Positions 58,425-64,000 of a stretch of DNA of 64,000 bases are shown piece after piece (positions within the stretch are counted from its first letter, which is position 1; each line of letters starts with the position of its first letter). Source of the DNA: Colwellia sp. PAMC 20917 (GTDB taxonomy: Bacteria > Pseudomonadota > Gammaproteobacteria > Enterobacterales > Alteromonadaceae). Both the position numbers and the translations under genes were made by a program. The notes beneath the pieces were generated by a model that was given only the letters and a program-made list of their open reading frames with translations, made no database searches and was not told where the DNA came from. The stretch covers positions 2,418,001 to 2,482,000 of the forward strand of contig NZ_CP014944.1 of assembly GCF_001767295.1 (NCBI RefSeq), read 5' to 3'.

Positions 58425-58751
58425 ATGAGCGATAGAATTGTTCAGTTAACAGACGACAGTTTTGATACTGACGTAATTACCGCCTCAGGCCTTATATTAG
58501 TCGATTTTTGGGCTGAATGGTGTGGTCCTTGTAAAATGATTGCACCTTTATTAAATGACATTGCAGAAGAATATGCAGGTCAAGTAACTGTTGGTAAATT
58601 AAATATCGATCAAAATTCAATTACTCCACCTAAATACGGTATTCGTGGTATTCCTACGTTATTGTTATTTAAAGATGGCGCAGTCGCTGATACTAAGGTC
58701 GGCGCATTATCTAAAACTCAATTAAAAGAGTTTATTGATAATAATTTATAA
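58425..58751 (+). CDS. trxA: Thioredoxin 1
   Basis: Small cytoplasmic dithiol-disulfide reductant. The active site is [13 protein letters not shown]; the cis-proline loop is [11 protein letters not shown]. It has 108 aa (E. coli 109). The frame is open from 58392, but the conserved protein starts at the ATG at 58425 ([16 protein letters not shown]), with CGGAGA upstream. It is divergent from rhlB and followed by its own terminator before rho. Confidence 0.97.
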   Translation: MSDRIVQLTDDSFDTDVITASGLILVDFWAEWCGPCKMIAPLLNDIAEEYAGQVTVGKLNIDQNSITPPKYGIRGIPTLLLFKDGAVADTKVGALSKTQLKEFIDNNL

Positions 58752-58760
58752 GTTTTCAAA

Positions 58761-58788
58761 AAAAGGTTCGTATTTACGAGCCTTTTTT
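58761..58788 (+). terminator. trxA intrinsic terminator
   Basis: A stem AAAAGGTTCGT/ACGAGCCTTTT (one G-T wobble) with a 4-base loop, followed by TT; it starts 9 bases after trxA. Confidence 0.88.
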
Positions 58789-58880
58789 GTATATATTAGC
58801 TTATTAATTAAAGAAGAAAGCCATAGATCAAATTTTGATCCTTTACCTGATTAAATTTTAGTGCTAAATTTAGCTTTCTA

Positions 58881-58946
58881 ATGAACCACATTTCAAACCA
58901 AACTCCAATTTCAATGATGCCAACAGGCAAACTCACTTCAATATAA
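58881..58946 (+). promoter_or_regulatory. C-rich rho leader with candidate leader peptide ORF
   Basis: The 60 bases from 58881 hold 18 C and only 5 G, C-rich and G-poor like Rho utilisation (rut) sites. E. coli rho is known to be autoregulated by Rho-dependent attenuation in its leader. In the same bases an ATG at 58881 opens a 21-codon frame (starting MNHISNQTPISMM) with a stop at 58944-58946, 19 bases before the rho ATG. No clear ribosome binding site precedes it, so translation is uncertain. Confidence 0.45.
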
Positions 58947-58965
58947 ATAGTTAAAGAACCCCACT

Positions 58966-60225
58966 ATGAACCTGATCGAACTTAAAGAAAAACCAATAAG
59001 CGAACTTGTCGAGCTTGCCGCATCTATGAAGCTTGATAATTTAGGCCGCAATCGTAAACAAGACATAATTTTTGCTATATTAAATGCCCATGCCGAAAAC
59101 GATAATGATATTTTTGGTGGCGGTGTTCTAGAAATTTTACAAGACGGCTTTGGTTTTTTGCGTTCTTCAGACTCCTCATATTTAGCAGGACCTGATGATA
59201 TTTATGTTTCACCGAGTCAAATTCGCCGTTTCAGTATGCGTACGGGTGATACTATTCACGGAAAAATTCGTCCACCTAAAAAAGGTGAACGCTATTTCGC
59301 GTTATTAAAAGTAGCAGAAGTTAATTTCGACAAGCCAGAAAATGTTCGCAACAAAATACTCTTTGAAAATTTAACCCCAATTCATCCTGATGAACGTTTA
59401 ATCATGGAACGTGGTAATGGTTCAACTGAAGATATTACCGCACGTGTTTTAGATTTAGCTTCTCCAATTGGTAAAGGGCAACGTGGTTTAATTGTTGCTC
59501 CACCAAAAGCGGGTAAAACATTATTACTACAAAACATTGCGCAAAGTATTGCTCATAACCATCCTGATGCCGAGTTAATGGTATTGCTTATCGATGAACG
59601 TCCGGAAGAAGTGACAGAGATGCAGCGCTTGGTAAAAGGCGAAGTCATTGCATCAACGTTCGATGAGCCAGCAAACCGCCATGTACAAGTAGCTGAAATG
59701 GTTATTGAAAAGGCTAAGCGTTTAGTTGAACATAAAAAAGATGTTGTTATTCTACTTGACTCAATTACACGTTTAGCTCGAGCTTATAACACGGTTATTC
59801 CATCATCAGGTAAAATTCTTACCGGTGGTGTTGACGCCAATGCTTTACACCGTCCAAAACGCTTTTTTGGTGCCGCGCGTAATATTGAGCACGGTGGTAG
59901 TTTAACGATTATCGCGACAGCTCTAGTAGAAACCGGCTCTAAAATGGACGAAGTTATTTACGAAGAGTTTAAAGGTACCGGTAACATGGAATTACACCTT
60001 TCTCGTAAAGTGTCTGAAAAGCGCGTTTTCCCAGCGATTAATATTAATCGTAGTGGTACTCGTCGTGAAGAATTGATCACTAAACCTGCAGAATTACAGA
60101 AAATGTGGATTTTACGTAAAATTGTTCATGAAATGGACGAAGTTGGTGCAATTGAATTCCTCATCGACAAACTAGCAATGACTAAAACGAATAACGAATT
60201 TTTTGATTCTATGAAACGTAAATAG
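58966..60225 (+). CDS. rho: Transcription termination factor Rho
   Basis: Hexameric RNA-dependent ATPase that terminates transcription. It has 419 aa, exactly the E. coli length. The N-terminal RNA-binding domain contains [34 protein letters not shown] (split here by family blocks), the P-loop is [14 protein letters not shown], followed by [13 protein letters not shown], and the secondary RNA-binding loops are around [20 protein letters not shown]. The E. coli trxA-rho order is kept. Confidence 0.98.
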   Translation: MNLIELKEKPISELVELAASMKLDNLGRNRKQDIIFAILNAHAENDNDIFGGGVLEILQDGFGFLRSSDSSYLAGPDDIYVSPSQIRRFSMRTGDTIHGKIRPPKKGERYFALLKVAEVNFDKPENVRNKILFENLTPIHPDERLIMERGNGSTEDITARVLDLASPIGKGQRGLIVAPPKAGKTLLLQNIAQSIAHNHPDAELMVLLIDERPEEVTEMQRLVKGEVIASTFDEPANRHVQVAEMVIEKAKRLVEHKKDVVILLDSITRLARAYNTVIPSSGKILTGGVDANALHRPKRFFGAARNIEHGGSLTIIATALVETGSKMDEVIYEEFKGTGNMELHLSRKVSEKRVFPAININRSGTRREELITKPAELQKMWILRKIVHEMDEVGAIEFLIDKLAMTKTNNEFFDSMKRK

Positions 60226-60282
60226 TTTATTGGTCGCTTATTCACATCCGTGTGATTGCGACATACCGTACATCCTGTACAT

Positions 60283-60316
60283 AAACGCCAGTGTTAGCAA
60301 TAACAGCTGGCGTTTT
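60283..60316 (+). terminator. rho intrinsic terminator
   Basis: Stem AAACGCCAG/CTGGCGTTT extended by TGTTA/TAACA across a one-base bulge, closed by a GCAA (GNRA-type) tetraloop and followed by Ts. Confidence 0.9.
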
Positions 60317-60363
60317 TGCTTAAAACACTGTCAAACTATTAAGCGGATGAGTGATTTAAATTT

Positions 60364-61866
60364 ATGAAATATAGTGACTTAAGAGACTTTATAAAACAGT
60401 TGGAAAAAATAGGCCAGCTCAAGCGTATTTCCCAACCTATTTCTACAGATTTAACGATGACCGAAATCAGTGACCGTACGCTACGTGCTGAGGGGCCAGC
60501 GTTATTATTTGAAAACCCCGTCGACAAAAATGGTGTACCACATGGCATGCCAGTACTAACTAATTTGTTTGGTACGCCTGATCGTGTTGCCTTGGCTATG
60601 GGACAACCTGATGTGCGTGCTTTACGTGATGTTGGTAAATTACTTGCCATGTTAAAAGAGCCTGAACCTCCTAAAGGTTTTCGTGACGCGATAAGTAAAA
60701 TCCCGGTTTATAAGCAAGTCTTAAATATGCCGGTAAAAATGATTAAAAAGCCGTTGTGTCAGCAAGTTATTATTGAGGGTGCCGATGTAGATTTAAATAA
60801 ACTACCTATTCAAAAATGTTGGCCAGGTGATGTTGCTCCTTTAATTACTTGGGGGTTAACGGTTACACGAGGTCCTCATAAAGAACGTCAAAATTTAGGT
60901 ATTTATCGACAGCAATTAATCAGTAAAAATAAAATTATTATGCGTTGGTTATCACATCGTGGTGGTGCATTAGATTTTCAAGAATTTAAGCAAACCAATC
61001 CAGGTGAAAAATACCCTATTTCTGTTGCTTTAGGTGCAGATCCTGCCACTATTTTAGGCGCGGTAACGCCTGTTCCTGATACCTTATCAGAATACGCTTT
61101 TGCTGGCTTACTACGTGGTGCTAAAACAGAAGTGGCAAAATGTATTAGTAACGATTTAGAAGTACCGGCGACGGCTGAGATTATTTTAGAAGGTTATCTA
61201 GACCCAGCTGAAGTTGCTCCAGAAGGACCATACGGCGATCATACCGGTTACTATAATGAAGTTGATAACTTCCCTGTGATGACGGTAACCCATATTACTC
61301 ATCGTAAAGACCCTATTTATCACAGTACTTATACTGGCCGTCCACCAGATGAACCCGCCATTTTAGGTGTGGCATTAAATGAAGTGTTTGTGCCTATTTT
61401 ACAGAAACAATTTCCTGAAATTCAGGACTTCTATCTACCACCCGAAGGTTGTTCATATCGTTTGGCGATTGTTACTATTAAAAAGCAATATGCTGGACAT
61501 GCAAAACGCGTAATGATGGGTGTTTGGTCTTTTTTACGGCAATTTATGTATACTAAGTTTGTTATTGTTTGTGACGATGATATTAATGCTCGTGATTGGA
61601 AAGATGTAATTTGGGCAATGACCACGCGGATGGATCCAAGTCGAGATACAGTATTAATTGAAAACACACCGATTGATTATTTAGACTTTGCATCTCCTGT
61701 GTCTGGTTTAGGTTCAAAAATGGGTATGGATGCAACAAATAAGTGGCCAGGTGAAACAAATCGCGAATGGGGTGAACCTATTGTGATGACCGAAGAAGTT
61801 AAAACAGATGTTGATAATATTTGGGATGAACTTAATATATTTCCAACAACTGATAAAAAGAATTAG
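60364..61866 (+). CDS. ubiD: 3-octaprenyl-4-hydroxybenzoate decarboxylase UbiD
   Basis: Prenyl-FMN-dependent decarboxylase of ubiquinone biosynthesis. It has 500 aa (E. coli 497). Recognisable blocks: [20 protein letters not shown], the prFMN/substrate region [19 protein letters not shown] with [29 protein letters not shown] and [15 protein letters not shown]. These hold the family's conserved Glu-Arg-Glu set. It is followed by fre, as in E. coli. Confidence 0.96.
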   Translation: MKYSDLRDFIKQLEKIGQLKRISQPISTDLTMTEISDRTLRAEGPALLFENPVDKNGVPHGMPVLTNLFGTPDRVALAMGQPDVRALRDVGKLLAMLKEPEPPKGFRDAISKIPVYKQVLNMPVKMIKKPLCQQVIIEGADVDLNKLPIQKCWPGDVAPLITWGLTVTRGPHKERQNLGIYRQQLISKNKIIMRWLSHRGGALDFQEFKQTNPGEKYPISVALGADPATILGAVTPVPDTLSEYAFAGLLRGAKTEVAKCISNDLEVPATAEIILEGYLDPAEVAPEGPYGDHTGYYNEVDNFPVMTVTHITHRKDPIYHSTYTGRPPDEPAILGVALNEVFVPILQKQFPEIQDFYLPPEGCSYRLAIVTIKKQYAGHAKRVMMGVWSFLRQFMYTKFVIVCDDDINARDWKDVIWAMTTRMDPSRDTVLIENTPIDYLDFASPVSGLGSKMGMDATNKWPGETNREWGEPIVMTEEVKTDVDNIWDELNIFPTTDKKN

Positions 61867-61919
61867 TAACTGTTATCCTGAACATGTTTTAGGATCTGAA
61901 TAATGAAAGGTTTAAATAA

Positions 61920-62615
61920 ATGAATAAAATTAAGTGTCAGGTAGAATCATTAACATCTCTGACAGAGTTTGTTTATAAAGTGCTATTAAAGCCAAGTGAG
62001 CAAATCGATTTTCAAGCCGGCCAATACTTAAATTTTGTGATGAGTGAGGATGATAAACGTCCATTCTCTATTGCCAGTGCACCCAATGCTGAATTAATTG
62101 AACTACAAATTGGTGCTTCAGGTGCTGACAGTTACCCAATGCAAGTTATTGAACATATTAAAGCCAACAATACCGTTACTGTTGAAATGCCACTAGGCAA
62201 TGCGCAGCTGCGCAGTGAAAGTGAACGTCCGCTTTTACTTTTAGCGGGAGGTACAGGGTTTTCTTATATAAAATCTATGTATGAATTGTTAGCGTCACAA
62301 AGGTCATCGCGAAAGATTACTGTTTATTGGGGTTTGCGTGATCAAAGTGCTTGTTATGAACTAGAAAAAACAGCTAAAATTATTGCAGGTCTAGAGAATG
62401 GTACTTTTCACCCGGTGGTAGAGAACCCAGATGACAATTGGCAAGGTCAAGTTGGCATGGTTCACCACGTTGTGATGAAAGATATTAAAAATTTAGCCGA
62501 TTATGATATTTATTTGGCCGGACGTTTTGATATGGTAGGCGCAGTTCGCACCGACTTTTTAGCGCAAGGCGCCTTAGTTGAACATATGTTTGCTGATGCT
62601 TTTGCCTATATTTAA
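61920..62615 (+). CDS. fre: NAD(P)H-flavin reductase
   Basis: Reduces free flavins with NAD(P)H. The flavin-binding motif is RPFSIASAPN, the nicotinamide-binding LLLLAGGTGFSYIKSM, and the C-terminus FDMVGAVRTDFLAQGALVEHMFADAFAYI. It has 231 aa (E. coli Fre 233). It could supply reduced FMN to the UbiX/UbiD route. It sits 53 bases after ubiD. Confidence 0.95.
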   Translation: MNKIKCQVESLTSLTEFVYKVLLKPSEQIDFQAGQYLNFVMSEDDKRPFSIASAPNAELIELQIGASGADSYPMQVIEHIKANNTVTVEMPLGNAQLRSESERPLLLLAGGTGFSYIKSMYELLASQRSSRKITVYWGLRDQSACYELEKTAKIIAGLENGTFHPVVENPDDNWQGQVGMVHHVVMKDIKNLADYDIYLAGRFDMVGAVRTDFLAQGALVEHMFADAFAYI

Positions 62616-62647
62616 TATCAGATAAAGTTTTTAAATGAATGACCGAT

Positions 62648-62672
62648 AAAGCCATCATACCGATGGCTTTTA
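62648..62672 (+). terminator. fre intrinsic terminator
   Basis: A perfect 9-bp stem AAAGCCATC/GATGGCTTT with a 5-base loop followed by TATT. It lies between fre and arfA, so arfA probably has its own promoter or depends on readthrough. Confidence 0.78.
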
Positions 62673-62691
62673 TTATTGAAGAGAAAAATTA

Positions 62692-62895
62692 ATGAGTAAA
62701 AACAAGCAGGGTCAAGTATTGCAAAATACTTTAGCAACAGACTTAGGTCGAGGGAAAATCAAAGATAATTTTTTCGCGGCTCTTGTCACATCGAAAGTTT
62801 ACAAACTGCAGGTGGTGCAGGCTAAAAAAGGTAAAGGTTCATTCAAACGTAGCAACAAACATCAAGGTAGAGAACCTTATTTAATGAATGCTTAG
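62692..62895 (+). CDS. arfA: Alternative ribosome-rescue factor A
   Basis: Backup to tmRNA that recruits RF2 to release ribosomes stalled on non-stop messages. The 67-aa protein is basic and contains RGKIKDNFFAALVTSKVYK then KKGKGSFKRSNKHQGRE, aligning with E. coli ArfA [20 protein letters not shown] and NKKGKGSYMRKGKHGNR. It lacks the hydrophobic C-terminal tail that destabilises full-length E. coli ArfA and ends in a short EPYLMNA. AGAGA lies upstream. Confidence 0.85.
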   Translation: MSKNKQGQVLQNTLATDLGRGKIKDNFFAALVTSKVYKLQVVQAKKGKGSFKRSNKHQGREPYLMNA

Positions 62896-62929
62896 TACGT
62901 TAGTATTTATTAAATAGGGCTTTGTGAAG

Positions 62930-62971
62930 ATAGTCATCATGGCGTGGGTGCTGATGACTATGTTATTTTTT
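62930..62971 (+). terminator. arfA terminator
   Basis: A perfect 10-bp stem ATAGTCATCA/TGATGACTAT with a 12-base loop, then GTTATTTTTTA; about 35 bases after the arfA stop. Confidence 0.78.
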
Positions 62972-62995
62972 ATAATGACTGACTAGCTTAAGTGG

Positions 62996-63424
62996 CTATT
63001 GATTCGCGATTCGATTGATACTTAAACCATCAATTAAAAAGCCATGACTCGCTAACCAAGTTGATGCATCTTCAGCATTGGTAAACACTTGCCGTTCATA
63101 AGACGCATCGGTATGCGGTATTAGCCTTTCTAATTGCATTTCTTTAGCAGCGCTCTCTGTGTAAATATGACAATCTTTGCTGCAACCATTGTTCTTGAAC
63201 CACTGGCAATGTTCTTCAATATGTTTATCAATTGCAGGAACACCGAATTCCCAATCCTCAAAAGAAGAAACAATAGCCCAAGGACTACCTTTAAGCGGGC
63301 TTGTTTTAGCACGAAACTCTTTAACATAGGCAATAATAGCCTCTTCGTTCCAAGTGCCAGAAAACCATTGCACAACAACATTGCCACAAACTTCAATTTT
63401 CCATTCTCCGTGAATGCTAAACAT
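62996..63424 (-). CDS. Conserved-looking hypothetical cytoplasmic protein
   Basis: 142 aa, not confidently recognised. It begins MFSIHGEWKIEVCGNVVVQW, an alternating strand pattern, then FSGTWNEEAIIAYVKEF, WAIVSSFEDWEFG, a short cysteine-containing middle (CQWFKNNGCSKDCHIY) and a C-terminal VFTNAEDASTWLASHGF. The alternating strand-helix order is reminiscent of small STAS/SpoIIAA-like folds, but that is only a shape impression. It has no signal peptide. It is convergent with arfA. Confidence 0.7.
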   Translation of the reverse strand: MFSIHGEWKIEVCGNVVVQWFSGTWNEEAIIAYVKEFRAKTSPLKGSPWAIVSSFEDWEFGVPAIDKHIEEHCQWFKNNGCSKDCHIYTESAAKEMQLERLIPHTDASYERQVFTNAEDASTWLASHGFLIDGLSINRIANQ

Positions 63425-63477
63425 AGTGGGCCTCTTTTATTTGCTTTCGATATAAGGTGTTTAAGCTCAAAATATTT

Positions 63478-64000
63478 TTAGACTGAGTCTTTTAATATAC
63501 TTTGTGGGCTAGCAACAAAGATTTGATAGGGTAAAGGCTCAGCCAGTAAATTTTCGTCGACAGCAAACTCAACGAAGCCACTTTCAGTAAAAAAGTGAGT
63601 AAGATCATCTATCGCCACTTTTTCAGTTTGTAAATCAGCCGCTTGATAATAAGCTTTAATACCTTCATCCTCACATTCATCGGCATCAACAAAGAGATGC
63701 ATAGGCATGCTTAATACCGTAATAGATTGAGCTTTTTGATGATGTTTAACAATCTCTCTAAGTAGGTATTGCCCAATCGCTTGTCTACGATATTGTGGCA
63801 GAACACTGATCGCTTCTAGTAAAATATGTGTTTTAGCTTTTTTGGTTTCAGCAGTAATGCTTAATTGTTCACATAAGCCCTGCTCGAGGTTTTGGCCTTT
63901 AAAATAAAGGTTAAGTGGAATTTCCCAGTCAGTATCTTCGTTGGCTAATAAAGTATAAGAGCCAACAGCATCACGGTGTTTATTAAGGGTGATTAGCTCA
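63478..64000 (-). CDS. GNAT-family acetyltransferase-like protein (partial, 5' end outside window)
   Basis: The minus-strand frame is open from the right edge to a stop at 63478 (174 codons visible). A GNAT-like acetyl-CoA loop is seen in LPQYRRQAIGQYLLREIVKHH, preceded by the strand THILLEAISV and followed by SITVLSMPMHLFVDADE. The C-terminal FFTESGFVEFAVDENLLAEPLPYQIFV resembles the end of N-acetyltransferases (GF, then an aromatic strand). The substrate is unknown. An internal ATG at 63708 is not the start, because the frame with conserved motifs continues past it. Confidence 0.75.
   Translation of the reverse strand, partial: ELITLNKHRDAVGSYTLLANEDTDWEIPLNLYFKGQNLEQGLCEQLSITAETKKAKTHILLEAISVLPQYRRQAIGQYLLREIVKHHQKAQSITVLSMPMHLFVDADECEDEGIKAYYQAADLQTEKVAIDDLTHFFTESGFVEFAVDENLLAEPLPYQIFVASPQSILKDSV

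Noticed and set aside
62834-62878. Possible stem-loop inside the 3' part of arfA, like the RNase III/terminator hairpin that makes E. coli arfA a non-stop message
   Set aside because: Only a 7-bp stem (AAGGTTC/GAACCTT) with a 31-base loop and no T-run; too weak to claim. This arfA also lacks the long hydrophobic tail that the E. coli mechanism removes.
63130-63396. 88-codon minus-strand frame inside the hypothetical gene at 62996-63424
   Set aside because: It is a shifted frame of that gene, with weaker composition and no start signal; the 142-codon frame is preferred.

Overview
The window is a contiguous piece of a gammaproteobacterial chromosome around the replication origin. AT-rich coding sequence, the order gyrB-recF-dnaN-dnaA / rpmH-rnpA-yidD-yidC-mnmE-mioC-oriC-mnmG-rsmG-parAB-atpIBEFHAGDC-glmU-glmS, and protein sequences that are E. 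coli-like but clearly diverged point to a marine, probably cold-adapted Alteromonadales bacterium. Colwellia or a close relative is my best guess; this is inference from gene content and style, not a database result.

Layout. 1-8619 (minus strand): glyS (cut by the left edge), glyQ, gyrB, recF, dnaN and dnaA. dnaA starts with TTG and has a promoter carrying a perfect DnaA box. Two perfect parS palindromes lie inside recF. 8991-13446 (plus): rpmH, rnpA, yidD, yidC, mnmE and mioC. 13447-13800: oriC, with ten GATC sites, DnaA boxes and AT-rich 13-mer-like repeats. 13883-18163: mnmG, rsmG, parA, parB. 18371-25608: the nine-gene F1Fo ATP synthase operon with a promoter, a hairpin near the predicted transcript start and a (TTTAAC)n repeat in front of atpE. 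25803-30087: glmU, a DeoR-family regulator and glmS (cell-wall amino sugar supply).

29976-35763 is the one clearly rearranged place. The C-terminal remnant of a TonB-dependent receptor (minus) abuts the C-terminal half of a 2-keto-3-deoxygluconate kinase (plus), as if a deletion had removed the 5' ends of two divergent genes and whatever lay between them. Intact KDPG aldolase, class II fructose-bisphosphate aldolase, fructose-1,6-bisphosphatase and phosphoglucose isomerase genes follow. This looks like the metabolic tail of a lost uronate (alginate- or pectin-type) utilisation locus.

35814-48632: a small secreted protein, a SapC-family protein, yjaG, a secreted serine hydrolase, rsmD, then ftsY (with a 29-copy perfect GAGCCA repeat encoding Glu-Pro), ftsE, ftsX, an EAL/HDOD protein, rpoH and a GAF-GGDEF-EAL protein. 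48651-54356: an outer-membrane-like protein, tatABC, a small secreted protein, tatD, a GGDEF protein and hemB. 54512-64000: an EamA transporter, gppA and rhlB (minus), trxA, rho with a C-rich leader, ubiD, fre, arfA, a hypothetical gene and a GNAT acetyltransferase cut by the right edge.

Most of the window is conserved housekeeping DNA. I found no tRNA, rRNA, CRISPR array, prophage, insertion sequence or clear novel defence system. The most interesting signals are small-scale: the deletion scar, the FtsY repeat, parS inside recF, the atpE-upstream repeat and the rho leader.
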